Shown in pieces: positions 10,870 to 21,339 of a DNA stretch of 64,000 nt. The DNA comes from Maylandia zebra (lineage: Eukaryota > Chordata > Actinopteri > Cichliformes > Cichlidae). Each line of letters opens with the position of its first letter. The stretch's first letter is position 1. The notes under the pieces were generated by a model. It did no database searches. It saw only the letters and a list, made by a program, of their open reading frames with translations, and was not told where the DNA came from. The stretch lies in contig NC_135185.1 in assembly GCF_041146795.1 (NCBI RefSeq), positions 10,101,529 to 10,165,528 on the forward strand. Reading direction: 5' to 3'. The translations under genes were made by a program, and so were the position numbers.

Positions 10870-11130
10870 TAAAACAGTATGTTGGATGTGCCACGCAATG
10901 CTCAATTACATGGGTGGGAGCTAGTGTGTTAGCGCAGTTAGCTCGTTAACGTGTTGGCTGTCTAGCCCCATGCACGGGGCTATCAGGGGCAGCTCGTTAA
11001 GGGAGATTTGCCGTGTTGTGGCGTTAAGGTCATTTTAACGAGGTTAACCTGAAAGCACTAGTGGGAACACAACGAATATGACTGCACATTTACGCCGACA
11101 TCATCCTAGTGCAAAGACAAAAACAACAAG
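10870..11130 (+). pseudogene. BED-type zinc finger remnant of a hAT transposase
   Basis: KTVCWMCHAML (from about 10,871) supplies the two Cys. After a stretch of unrelated sequence, GNTTNMTAHLRRHHPS (from about 11,062) supplies the two His. This is the C2H2-like BED finger that binds DNA in ZBED/hAT transposases. The spacing between the halves is far too large and the frame is broken, so it is dead. Confidence 0.6.
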
Positions 11131-11840
11131 CATGCATGCTACAAACTTTACCCGAGTCATTTAGACAGCCGTTAGCACATGATTCTCCTTATGGGGACCT
11201 GATATGTTTAATATGCTGCTGAGAATATAGCCCAGAAGAAGCGGATAGTATAGCTTTTATTTTGGAAAGAGCCATTTCTCTGTAATAAACTCTCTTTTCC
11301 AAAGATGAGTGATTCCTCAATCAGATACAGGGCTCGCAATATCGCTAGCCCGACGTCCTGGGGCTAGAGATTTTTCCAGTCGGGCTACCAAAATCTATCT
11401 CTGCCCTGCCCTTCCGGCTATTGTAGGAAGGAAAAATATATGTCAATGCTTTTGCATTCTTTCGGAAATGTAGCTGGGTAATTATGTCATTGGCATCGGT
11501 GAGCCACTGTCAATATGTGACATATTGAAATCGCGTTTGAATTTGCGCTTGTTTTTTGCTTTCACTTTGCAATCGCGTGAACTGTGTATAGAAAGCGACA
11601 GTACTGATTGGTGAGTGATGATAATTTGTGCACCAATTCCTCTGACATCGTCTTATCAATCGTTAGCTTACTACGCAAACATGACAAGTGAAATCTCCCG
11701 CAGCTTAAACATGTGAGAGGTTGATCGCGCAGAGAATCGCTGAGCTTATGTGAGTGCGTGTGTAAAAGCAGCAGGATATATATTTCAGTTCTGCTGAGCC
11801 AAATAAGACAGGTCAGGGTGAAGAAGTGACAGCCAAAGAA

Positions 11841-11974
11841 AAGCTTACCACAAAACGGAAAAGTTATGACAAATCAGACTATAAGGCAAAAAGAAAGTGC
11901 AGCTTTATGGTTTCATGGACAAAAGAATTTCTGTGGCTGCAATATGACGAGCTAAATAACCAGGGCTGCACATA
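11841..11974 (+). pseudogene. TTF-like zinc-finger fragment (hAT type)
   Basis: One open stretch encodes KRKSYDKSDYKAKRKCSF followed by SWTKEFLWLQYDELNNQGC and then TAA. The Y-K-RKCSF...SW-K-FPWL pattern is that of the N-terminal finger of ZNF862-type hAT proteins. It is a second transposase fragment, in a different family from the BED finger upstream. Confidence 0.5.
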
Positions 11975-12199
11975 AGTGGTCCGCAGGTGCGCATTCGCTG
12001 TCAAAATAAAAAAACACGCACAAGGGTTAGGGTTAAATTTAAAAACTGTACTTTTGAGTTAAAATATATATTTATAATTTTAATAAGTGACAAATTAAAA
12101 AGGCATGAACATTTTATTTTGTATCGAAAAAATATCGAACCGTGACACCAAAGTATCGAACTGAACCATGAATTTTGTGTATCGTTGCACCCCTAATAA

Positions 12200-12222
12200 G
12201 AGAGAGAGAGAGAGAGAGAGAG
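12200..12222. repeat. (AG)n microsatellite
   Basis: Pure AG run between the hAT right end and the SINE. Confidence 0.9.
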
Positions 12223-12510
12223 TCTTGTAATCGGAAGGTTGTCGGTTCGAGCCCCGGCTCGGACAGTCTCGGTCGTTGTGTCCTTGGGCAAGACACTTCA
12301 CCTACCGCCTAGTGGTGATGGCCAGAGGGGCCGATGGTGCGATATGGCAGCCTCGCCTCTGTCAGTCTGCCCCAGGGCAGCTGTGGCTACAACTGTAGCT
12401 TGCCTCCACCAGTGTGTGAATGTGAGAGTGAATGAATAGTGGTATTGTAAAGCGCTTTGAGGGGTCCTGAAAAGCGCTATATAAATGCAATCCATTATTA
12501 TTATTATTTA
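12223..12510 (+). repeat. tRNA-derived SINE, copy 2
   Basis: A tRNA-like head contains a good B box (GGTTCGAGCCC at 12,244-12,254). The A box is missing, so the 5' end is truncated. The body contains cttgggcaagacacttcacc and the tail ends aaagcgctatataaatgcaa followed by ATT repeats. The tail resembles that of L2-like LINEs in this window, the likely source of its reverse transcriptase. It is not a functional tRNA gene. Confidence 0.72.
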
Positions 12511-12699
12511 GATCTCTGTCCAGAAGAGCGCAGTCTTGGGAACAGCTAAGATACTGCACAGGACCCTCAAGCTCCCGAGCCTCTCGTAGAGGACCCGAGC
12601 TTGGAGGACTGACCGCCCGCAGGGGCGAGCGGTCCTAGGTATGTAATACCTGGCAGGTAATGTCCCAGGTATTTAAGCCCTAGTGGGAGTTGTCCCTTA
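12511..12699 (+). repeat. Unassigned repeat sequence after the SINE
   Basis: Contains gaggacccgagcttggagga and a GC-rich block (gaccgcccgcaggggcgagc). It is probably retroelement 3' UTR sequence. I cannot tell whether it belongs to the SINE or to the next fragment. Confidence 0.3.
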
Positions 12700-13105
12700 A
12701 GAGGGTTGCTGACCCACTGTTGATTATGTGCCTTATCACAAGGTGTGAAAAAAGGACTAGTTCATTTTCGATAGAAGTTTGGGGTTAAACCATTGCGAAA
12801 CCTTGCCTCACCCTATCATATGATCCATTGAGATCATTTGACACAAAATGTGAGTGGGGGTTTTGGGACCTGGGAAGGATCTCAAAACTGCATTGAAGGT
12901 GGCAGAAAGCTGTTGTCACAGCCTCTGTTTGAGGATGGTCGTTCAGAGCGTAAGGGACAACCCCCGCTAGGATTTCAATCCCTGGGACTCTCCACCATTT
13001 GGTTTTTGAACTGAAGAAGCTTCTCAGCTGAGAAGTGAAATGTCTTCAAGCATCTTAAAGAAGTCCAGTTGTTTTCTTTCCAAGCTTCTCTTATCTAACC
13101 AGAAT
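12700..13105 (+). mobile_element. Penelope-like retroelement 3' fragment
   Basis: Ends with aactgaagaagcttctcagc tgagaagtgaaatgtcttca, a motif that follows the GIY-YIG end of fish Penelope/Neptune elements. The reverse relatives at 18,497-18,688 and 22,235-22,440 share that motif and the gctgacccact block. The family assignment rests on recall of that motif, so it is tentative. Confidence 0.45.
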
Positions 13106-13982
13106 ATTGATGCTTGTCTCCACAGTGTTAAATTTGTGTCATGTTCAGTGTGTGGAATAAGGAGAGAAAGGACCCAAACGCAGGACTCGCCAGCTGGTTT
13201 AGAATATGCACAGCGTTTAATGACTGAACTAAGAGGACTGCACATGACTGAATGAACAGGAAACACACATGAGGAGTTGACGACAATGAAACAAGGAACT
13301 GGGAGAAACTGAGGGCTTAAATAGAAAGGCTAATGAGGATATACACCTGGGGTAAATATAACTAATGAAATAGAGGAAGTAGATGTCACGAAGTACAAGG
13401 TGGACTCACGCGCTGGACTCCGGGGATGATGCACACAAGAGAATTTATTAAAGAACTATGTCCAACGAGTGTATATACACAGATGCGGGGCAGTGCTATG
13501 TACAAAAGGTGAGGGGGGCAGGGCTCCGGGGAAAATCCAGGGGAACACGCTCGTCTCTCTCCACACAATCCAAACACGAATCCACTCGCACACCAGGGAA
13601 ACAGTCCAGGGAATCTGTACACAAAGAAACGCTTGTTAGATTCTAAACACACACTGCACGGGAAAATACTTGCTGGGACGCTCGACTTTCACTGACGCGA
13701 GAAACTCATGAAGAAACTGAAGTTAAAACTGAGATTTTATTTTCAAAATAAGTTCTGTTTTTCTTTTAATACAAAGAAGTTGTTGCTACAACATTTTTAC
13801 ATGTGATGGTAAAAAAAAGGTATGAGCATGTTCAGCATGAAACATGTGCAGCATTACAGGTTTAGCACCCTTGGCTTGGAGAGACCTGCAGAACAACTGG
13901 AAAATGACTGAATTCATTTCATTAAGTGATTTTAATTCAAAACTAGGCCAAGTCCTTGAGGCCAAATCCATAACATGCAACT
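13106..13982. other. Repeat-like intergenic sequence
   Basis: Two blocks (about 13,130-13,330 and 13,385-13,700) have the look of retroelement or promoter-like repeats (caggactcgccagctggttt; gtacaaggtggactcacgcg), but no ends, duplications or coding region were found. Confidence 0.3.
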
Positions 13983-13987
13983 GTTTC

Positions 13988-14546
13988 TGTCATGGTCGTG
14001 GGTCTTTTGACCCAGTGTTTTGTGTTTTCTATTATTGTGATGTTGGTTGTGGTTTTCAAGCTCTTTGGTTCTGTTCTTCCTCAGTTTAGTGTTTAGTCAT
14101 TCCTGCATATGTGTTCCTCTGTGTAAAGTCTGGGTTTCTCAGTCTGTGTCTTTGCATGTGTCAGTCCCTGTTTTATTTTGAAGGTCAGTGTCTCAGGTTA
14201 TTGTATTCTGTTTTACTTCCCTCAGTATGGTCAGCTCTGATTTCCCCCAGCTGTGTCTCCCTCCTGTCTCCCAGTCCCTGATTGCCCTGTGAGTATTTAA
14301 GCCCTGTATTTTCTACTGTTCGTTGTTGGTTCGTCTGTGTGGTTCCCCTGCATCTCCGTTCGTATCTTAAGGTTTCAGATATGTTTTATGCTTAGATTTC
14401 CCTGTTTAGGTTTTGTCAGTTCTGTTCTCGCCACCCTCGCCTTCTGTTGTATGTCATCCTCCTCAATAAAGCTCACTCACACCAGAAGTGTCTGCATCTT
14501 GGGTCCTTCAATAATTCCCACACGGTTTGTCTCGCAAACCGTGACA
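13988..14546 (+). mobile_element. Solo LTR, 559 bp
   Basis: Begins TGTCATGGTC and ends ACCGTGACA (TG...CA), with perfect 5-bp target duplications GTTTC (13983-13987 and 14547-14551). A TATA-like tatttaag lies at about 14,296 and AATAAA at about 14,465, in the order expected of U3-R-U5. No internal region is attached, so it is a recombined solo LTR. The ending resembles the LTR-like block that ends at 22,187. Confidence 0.85.
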
Positions 14547-14551
14547 GTTTC

Positions 14552-15181
14552 AAATAGATTGTTTGTCATTTTAATTGAATTTTATTTTTATTTTTAATTT
14601 TTTTATTTTGCATGTGTTCTGTTGCTGCCTGTGTTTAATTGTATAATTTTTGTAACCGTGCTGCTGCCTATCTTTACCAGATATCCCTTGAAAAAGAGGT
14701 TTCCAATCTCAATGGGATCTTCCTGGTTAAATAAAAAAACACCGAAGAATGGCTCTAAGAGTTTCACTGTTGACAGTTTCAGATCTAGTGTGCCTTTTCT
14801 CTCCAACGATGTGAATAAAATCAGCATTAGCTCAGAGTAGGTTAGTTAAGTATAATTCAAGTTATTATAATCATTTTACTTTATTATTATTTTTTATTCT
14901 GGTTTGCTAAACTGCTTTAATAAAATATCCTGCTATTAAGGTCTAAATTGTGAACATTCAGTCTTTAACTTAATAGTATTAGTTGTAGTGTAAATAGCTC
15001 TTAGATGTTACTCCAGCATTTTAAAATATAAGTCTCTTGGGGCCGACTGTCCAGGCCACTAAAATGAACCCTGTAATTAACTGCTAAACTGGTAAATTAT
15101 CTAGAAGGGAACAGGTGTGGCAGACATAAACTGCACCTGCTCTCAGGACCACCATTTCCATATCAGAGGCAGGAAAGACAC
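14552..15181. other. Intergenic, no gene seen
   Basis: AT-rich. A stretch near 14,690-14,740 (atcccttgaaaaagaggttt, then cctggttaaataaa) resembles the 3' end of a common fish LINE but is too short to assign. Confidence 0.3.
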
Positions 15182-15409
15182 CTGGGGCCCGTTCTTCGTA
15201 CGTCGCTTACTACATCCAAGATCAAATGACACATCCAAGACCGAATCATCGCGCTAACCGTGAGCTCGCTAATCCGGTTCTCCGAACACACCTGCTGTTG
15301 ACGATTAGTACAGCTGGATGAAGTAATGTGAGATCACTGGGTGTCGTAAAAGGGGCTACGCATCAATAGTAGAAACATTGATCGGCAACCCTCTGATTGG
15401 TCGGCGAAA

Positions 15410-15564
15410 ATGTCGAAGGAGAGGTATTTTTCGGCAGCAGAGCAAGAACTCTTGAGTGAGGGATTTCAGGAGTTTCAGAGTTTAATCAGAACGCAAGGGA
15501 ACACTGCAAAGGCTGCAAAAGCAAGGAGAGAGGGCTGGCAGAAAGTTGCTGACAAATTAAACTC
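15410..15564 (+). pseudogene. Harbinger Myb/SANT-like protein, first exon
   Basis: ATG starts MSKERYFSAAEQELLSEGFQ and the exon ends with a donor (ctc/gtaagt). The F(S/T)-EE-L-GF pattern and the following W-(K/Q)-A-LN match the Myb/SANT-like trihelix that helps Harbinger transposase enter the nucleus and bind DNA. The following exons are gone: a SINE begins about 10 bp after the donor. Confidence 0.65.
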
Positions 15565-15574
15565 GTAAGTGATT

Positions 15575-15785
15575 TAATAATAACAATAATAATGGATTGG
15601 ATTTATATAGCGCTTTTCAAGGCACCCAAAGCGCTTTACAATGCCACTATTCAGTCACTCTCACATTCACACACTGGTGGAGGCAGCTACAGTTGTAGCC
15701 ACAGCTGCCCTGGGGCAGACTGACAGAAGCCAGGCTGCCATATCGCGCCATTGGCCCCTCTGGCCAACACCAGTAGGCGGTAGGG
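15575..15785 (-). repeat. SINE-like repeat, copy 3 (reverse), nested in Harbinger
   Basis: Reverse complement of the 12.2 kb SINE body and tail (ggatttatatagcgcttttc ... cacagctgccctggggcaga). The head is missing. Confidence 0.65.
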
Positions 15786-15786
15786 T

Positions 15787-15856
15787 AGATTTATTATATT
15801 ACACTATATTATCCAATATTACATTACATTATATTATATTATGTTATATTATATCC
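15787..15856. repeat. TATTA-rich low-complexity tract
   Basis: Degenerate repeats of attat and attac next to the SINE's truncated head end. Confidence 0.8.
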
Positions 15857-16020
15857 CCGTACACATTAGAGCCACAACAGGACCCACTAGAACATGGGAA
15901 CAAGTAAAAGTGAAATATAAGAATATTCTACAGAATGGTAATATTTATCACTTATATTGCTTTTCGTCTCTTGAAAAGAGACCCTGAAATAATCTGTTTG
16001 TTTGTTTATAACAGCAACCA

Positions 16021-16275
16021 AGAAAAGGGCAGAGCAAAAAAAAGACAGGTGGTGGTCCTGCACCCCCTCGTCAACAAGTTGGTTAAGTAAATAATACCCT
16101 CACGGGAATATCGATATCTCTCAATGAGCACACTGTCGCGCTGAGCTAAAGGATCCTGTCTATCCCGCAATTTACGCTGAATTCTGAGGACTCTCCTTAT
16201 CAATCTTGCACCTTCCGCAATGGGTTGGTCGCGTATACGGACAGGACATGGCTGCGACAGACTTCCCAAATCCAC
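16021..16275 (-). pseudogene. Harbinger transposase, N-terminal fragment
   Basis: Minus-strand ATG at 16275. The segment RDRQDPLAQRDSVLIERYRY is followed by SREGIIYLTNLL, which matches the N-terminal region of HARBI1-like transposases. It reads on into unrelated sequence near 16,050, before any catalytic DDE residue. Confidence 0.68.
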
Positions 16276-16709
16276 CTTCGCTTTTATAGCCGTGGTCTCT
16301 CATCTTGATTACACAAAGTAATTTGCAATTGCTACTCTGAAATATGAATTACATCTGTAATAATCACATACATGTAATAGAATGTTAATAGTACATTTCC
16401 CTTTTTTAGGAAATGACTTGTATGTATCTGTGTGATATCAATAAATGGATCAGGTGCTGCATTATCTTTAGTTACATTGATGTTATTTATTTATGGTGAA
16501 ACAGTGGTGGAATATCGCTGTTGCTTTCGTATAAATGAAGCGGACATACCTGCGTGGCCGCGATCTAATCCTGTTTACATAAAGTAAACCTGCTCCCGAG
16601 CAGGTTTACGCTTACGGCTCTGTTGCTATGGCAGCAAGTCCCGGATGAGCTTCGGGGAACCGAACGATCCAAGATCACGCGAAAGCGAGGTACGAAGAAC
16701 GGGCCCCTG

Positions 16710-17712
16710 GATGGCCCTGCAGCAGTTTGAGCTGGTCCTCTCACCCACATTGGTTCCTGTATATGGGTGCTGGCTCTGCAGGTTGACAAATTTCTAACAG
16801 TGAAAAATGACTTAAATCATTTTCTGAACAAGCTCTTAAAGTCATTCAGTTTAGTTTTCAGTTGTTATAGATTTGTATTATCCACATGCATTCTGACAAA
16901 TTGAGAAATTGGTGTGGGGACTTTTGTGTTTTACTTTTAACCCAATCATGATGAAGCTCAGTGTTTAGGTGCTCACCAGTGTTTCTAATATTTTGTCTAC
17001 TACACATATACAGAGACTAGAATAACTCACCCGGTGTTATAATGTGTTGTTTAGTACATTGGAATCTGTTTTTTAAGGGTCATAAATAATGCTAATGCTG
17101 CACTTTATTAATAATAAGAGAATGATGGTGATAAACAGAGTTCATAACTGTATTATTATTGTTGTAGCTCCTCACTGCGACCACTGGAGGGTAGTGAACA
17201 CAATATACAGTCAACACAAACACCACAGAGCAGTTTCTGTTCCACACACCTCTGCTTATCACATGACATCATACATTCTGCATAACTCAGTATTTATTAT
17301 GGTGGAAGCTACGGCATGGTGATATAATATAGCAAAACCAATTTCATTATTTGATCTGATTTGCACAAAATGTTGACATTAAAAATTAACCAAATAATTA
17401 AAAAGCATCACAGCATCAATCCAGTAGCTCTTCTCCACAGTACACAGTTTATGAAAAATAAGATCACACTTGTTTCTGTATTAATGTGATGAGGGGAAAA
17501 CAGTTACTATGTTGTTTCTGCTCTGATGAGAGGAAATGAGTCTTGCTGAGGCATCTGATACACAGATCAGCTGTACAAAGATGCTTACTGTTCACTGAAA
17601 TCAGTCAAATTGAAATCAGTGAATGATTCTGTATTTGTTTAAAAAAAATAATCAAAGCTTGTTTGCACACTGCAGCTTAAAATGTAACTAGTAGCTACTT
17701 TACTTTATAGTA
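16710..17712. other. Intergenic, 3' flank of the degraded IRG
   Basis: No domain or clear repeat. The minus-strand 3' UTR of the IRG at 17,713-19,262 would lie at the right side of this stretch. Confidence 0.35.
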
Positions 17713-18496
17713 TCACACTGATATGTTCACACCCAGAGCTCTGTTAAACACCCTCTGAGCATCATCAGCAAGCTGGATGAGGAAATAACTCAGAGTGAAG
17801 TAGGTTGTTGTAAAAGAGAGGCTCATTGAGGCTGCAGTTACAAATAGGAAAGAATTTCTGGATACTTTCCCTGCTTCCATTAATGCAGCTTTACCTTGAA
17901 CTGAGATAAACATTTTCATGAAGAACTCTGCAGGTATTTTAGCCAGTTCTGACTTAATGACAGCACACAAATCATCATATGACACACCTGAGCTGGCAGC
18001 AAGTTTCTTCAGAGACTGCTTATCAAGACCAAACCCAGTTACATAATCTGTGACAACTGAAAGCATCATGCTGTAATCAACATTAACAGACAGCTCAGGA
18101 ACTGGAACACCTCCTGCAGCTGCAGACAGAGTAGAGTAGTATTTTATTCTGGACTGAAAAGCTTCTTTCTTCTTGTTGATGATCTCCTCGTTGATGTTGG
18201 ACATGGCACGCAGCAGAGCATCACTCTGGTGTGCAGGAAGTTCTCTCTCTAAGGTCTGTTGTAATTCAGAGAATTCATAAATGTGAGGCTCAAAGCTGGA
18301 CACCAGGAAGACCTGTGGAGACTCAAAACCTTCTTTCTGAAGACCTGTGTTATAAAAGATAAAAAACAAAAAAGGCTCAGAGTTTAACTTTACTAACTTA
18401 ATAAACAAAGAATGATGTCCGCACTTGTTTGCACTGAGGTATAAAGAAGAGAGAATGAAAATAAAAATTTATTTAAACAAATACAAGGTAAGACAG

Positions 18497-18688
18497 AGTT
18501 CTGTGAAGGTTCTCAGTCATCCAGGTCATGGTACTCTAAGGAGCTTGGTAAGAAAAGGGTATGGACTTCTTTAGGTTTCTTGAAGATGTTTCATCTGAGA
18601 AGCTTTTTCAGGGCAAATTGATGGAGAGTCCCAGATTGTTATGCCTTATTGGAAATGTCCCTAAGAGGGTCGCTGACCCACTAATTTA
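18497..18688 (-). mobile_element. Penelope-like 3' fragment in the IRG intron
   Basis: Contains the reverse of the gaagaagcttctcagctgag-type motif (tctgagaagctttttcaggg) and ggtcgctgacccacta, as in 12,700-13,105. It is reversed relative to that copy. Confidence 0.45.
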
Positions 18689-18745
18689 GAGAATTCATAA
18701 TAGTGAGGCTCTAAGCTGCACACCAGGAAAACATGTGAAGACTTG
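18687..18745 (-). pseudogene. Second partial copy of the IRG exon-2 start
   Basis: The text here (gagaattcataatagtgagg ...) aligns with the start of the real second exon at 18,267-18,325 with scattered changes. It is a fragment of another IRG copy stranded in the intron. Confidence 0.6.
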
Positions 18746-19431
18746 GTGTCTACATCTGAGTCCTGTTTTACAGAAAATACATGCTAACATGAGGGGGAAA
18801 AAATCAAACTAAGTTGTGAATATTTTTAAATAGTAAATTCACAAAGTGATATTACTTTGGTAAAAATGATTAGATAAGAAACTCACCTTGAACAGAGTCG
18901 TCTCTGATTTTTCTAAGAGTCCCCTCTTTACTGAAGTCTTTCTTTCTTTCCTCATCACGTATGTTGTTGTCGATCTTTGAGCGAACAAAGTAGAACTTTT
19001 TCTTCATCTTCTGAATCTCCTTTACAAGAAACTTGGTGGTGCCGATTCCAGGAAGATCCCATAAAGTAACATTGGGATAGTTTGGATGGAGGTACTCTGT
19101 GACCTCTGAGGTGGTTTCCACAACACCAGTGGGTGCAGCGCCCTCATCTTCATCACCAATGCTCTTTATGCCTCTTAAGGCACTAACAAAGGCGGAATTA
19201 CCAGATTTAGATTCTCCTGTGATGGCGATTTTTAGTGGAATCTTATCTGCTTCTTGACTGGGTGTGTAAAAGCAAATATGCATCAGACTGACAAAGAGTG
19301 TTAAAAAAGATTTTTAATTTAGAACTTTAACTTTATGTGCAAAACTGAACTTACTGATAACACACACTAGCCATTTGAACACATGTAACTGTAATGAACC
19401 AAATAAAACAGAAAAATGCAGGCAGCACTCA

Positions 19432-20411
19432 TTATACTGTGTATAACACAGCATGGGGTTGTATTTTTTTCTTTTCAGATGCTCCTGTCACTCCATTTCC
19501 CAGGTCATCATAGCACTCCCACACACATGGAGCTCTCCTGCAGTATGCAGTGTAATGTCCCAAACCATCAGTGGTCATCTTTCCATGGAAAGCAATTAAT
19601 GCCCTCAAAGTGAACGACTTTCCTTGGAGAACCAGGTTGGAGGGAAATTCATTCAGTGGAAATTCTGTTTGGTTTGCAAGGTCAGTATCAATCCACACGA
19701 TATCTCCAATGTTGTAGCTGTGAGTAACTGTCCCTGCACAGAGCTCATTTCCTGTGGTGCTGTCTTCTGTTTTGAATTCTGATGGACACAGAGATGGATT
19801 GGAGAGTGGCCTGAGGCAGGTAGACTCAGGTAGGCCAAGTCCTGCTTCCACAGCCGTGCCAAGATGAGCCATACCAGACTCTTTGAGGACAGAGATGGCA
19901 GGAGAAATAAATGGCACTTCCCTTGTCATCCCTTGTCATCCCTTGAGGCGACTTTTGTTGTGATTTGGCGCTATATAAATAAAATTGAATTGGAATTGAA
20001 TTGAATCCCTTTGCTGAGGTAGCAGTGCTTTGAAGAGCAGTGTTTGGTAAAATAAACACTTGAGATGTTCCTCATTGTCTTAGCAATTACAGCGGAGATA
20101 TTGCACTGAGCATCGATTTGGATCGCACCAGACCTCAAGGAGACAGCTTCAAACATTACACTAAGCAGCTCTGCTCTCCTTCTGTAGGTTTGTTGGGTCA
20201 CACCATCTGTGGCAATGGCTTTCACCAGCTGCAGGACTGGGTTTTCACTGTCTATCAGAACAGCATTTTGAAATGTGGAGCTGTCACAGAAGGCACAACA
20301 TAAGCACTGAAAAAATGCATCAAATGCACAGGTATTGAGCACAGAGATTGTCGATTCCCCTAATCTAATAGGCTGATGGAGGTTTCCATTTTTTAATAAT
20401 CCCACTTTCAC
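19432..20411 (-). pseudogene. USP-like cysteine peptidase, broken
   Basis: The upstream half (20411 to about 20007) has the catalytic Cys box LNTCAFDAFFQ (Cys28). The downstream half (19929-19432) has the His box LGHYTAYC (His125 of that frame) followed by WECYDD. Both boxes are those of the ubiquitin-specific peptidase (C19) fold. A 70-bp L2 3' end at 19,936-20,006 separates the halves and shifts the frame. The NTCAFD form of the Cys box differs from the usual NTCY(L/M)NS. I recall it from repeat-associated genes, so this may be transposon cargo and not a host deubiquitinase. The first exon(s) and a start were not established. Confidence 0.55.
19936..20006 (+). mobile_element. L2/Maui LINE 3' end, short insertion
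   Basis: cttgaggcgacttttgttgt ... cgctatataaataaaattga with ATTGA repeats, the same 3' end as at 58,500-58,571. The flanks share a TCCCTT-like duplication. Confidence 0.8.
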
Positions 20412-21140
20412 TCTTTTGGCCCCAAAAGTTTCATCTGCACCAATCTACACTTTCATATTTTGTGGAATTATTGTTTTTAAGATGGAGCTATTGAATTTGT
20501 GAGTTTATTAAACTGAGTCTGAGTATTTAACCCATTAACATGTACTGTACAGCACTTTAGTCCAGTGTGCTACATGTTTTTAAAGTGCTTTAGAAACTTT
20601 TTTCTTGGACATTTTTGAAAATGTTTAACATTGAAAAAAAATCCTTTTGATCCAGACAGTTAGCTATATCATGTATTAACTCAGTAACTAAAACCTCAGT
20701 ATTTTAAATGTAAGCTTACCTTGTTCAGAAATCAGATGTAACACGCTGTTCTAAGAACCATTCAGACACAGTAATGCCAAATAATAGTTTTTTCTGCCAG
20801 AAAATGTGTATTTGATGCAAAAGACTGCTAGCTTGTTCGTTTCTCAAAAAGTGTTCATGGGAGTGTAAAATGTTCAAATGTAGTTTTCAATAAAGTTTTT
20901 TTAATCCACTCTAAAAAAATAAATACTCAAGCATTTGCATCGTGGTTTTATGAACAAAAAGTGATTGAAGTAAAGAAATTGAAGTTAAAAAAAATACACT
21001 CATTACAAATTTAGCTGATTAAATACAACAAGAGGGTTTTTTTAACAGAACTTTATTGAACAAGTGAACACACAAAGTGAAAGGTCATTTGAAAAAGACA
21101 TTTTTCAGCAGTAACACCATAACAGAATATCTCATATCAT
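20412..21140. other. Intergenic, no gene seen
   Basis: AT-rich sequence upstream of the USP-like frame. Nothing recognised. Confidence 0.35.
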
Positions 21141-21339
21141 AGCAGCACAAACGCTCATTTTACCTGCACAAATCAGCACAAACGTAGCACTAAAAAAGTA
21201 GACCATTTTGGCCCGTTTTGGAGCAGTCTGGGGGGATGGTGACCTTTGAATGATCTATAAAATAATGTTTAATATCTCAAAACCGTAGCAGCACAAACGC
21301 TCATTTTACCTGCACAAATCTGCACAAACGTAGCACTAA
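21141..21339. repeat. 53-bp direct repeat, two copies 146 bp apart
   Basis: Copies at 21141-21193 and 21287-21339 differ at one position (agcagcacaaacgctcattt ...). Weaker similarity (aatatctcat / aatatctcaa) extends about 10 bp upstream of each. This suggests a tandem duplication of a 146-bp unit. Confidence 0.85.

Larger units (their letters stand above)
10485..12195 (+). mobile_element. hAT element with BED-finger remnant, 1,711 bp
   Basis: The left end TAGGGGTGCAACGATA and the right end are exact inverted repeats for 16 bp, and inner TATCGA-type repeats extend this. The expected 8-bp duplication is not visible (ATATATAT left, ATAAGAGA right), perhaps because microsatellites on both sides have changed length. 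Inside are a BED zinc-finger remnant, a long hairpin and a second zinc-finger fragment that may come from a nested element. Confidence 0.72.
15185..16706. mobile_element. Deleted PIF/Harbinger transposon, 1,522 bp
   Basis: The terminal inverted repeats are GGGCCCGTTCTTCGTAC, flanked by 3-bp duplications CTG (15182-15184 and 16707-16709). The left flank aaagacacCTG resembles the CWG-centred target AAAACACCWGGTCTTTT reported for zebrafish Harbinger (recalled, not checked). It keeps the start of its Myb-like gene on plus and of its transposase gene on minus, the convergent two-gene layout of this superfamily. Most of the transposase is deleted, and a SINE copy has landed inside. Confidence 0.82.
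17713..19262 (-). pseudogene. Immunity-related GTPase (IRG), probably a pseudogene
   Basis: Minus-strand exons 19262-18887 and 18344-17713 are joined in phase 1 by clean GT/AG borders, and both frames are open. It matches the intact IRG at 26,814-28,096. Three defects are visible. The P-loop lysine is Asn (GESKSGNS instead of GxxxxGKS). About 32 residues between the DLPG motif and the RSKID motif are missing in frame, removing the switch II region and a core strand. About 35 N-terminal residues, the first helix, are also missing. The C-terminal helical domain is complete. IRG proteins are interferon-induced GTPases that act at pathogen vacuole membranes in mammals. A noncanonical P-loop (GMS) exists in mouse regulatory IRGs, but the deletion here argues for a pseudogene. 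Confidence 0.75.

Noticed and set aside
12223..12300. Possible tRNA gene
   Set aside because: A B box is present but there is no A box or cloverleaf, and the sequence continues into a SINE body and tail.
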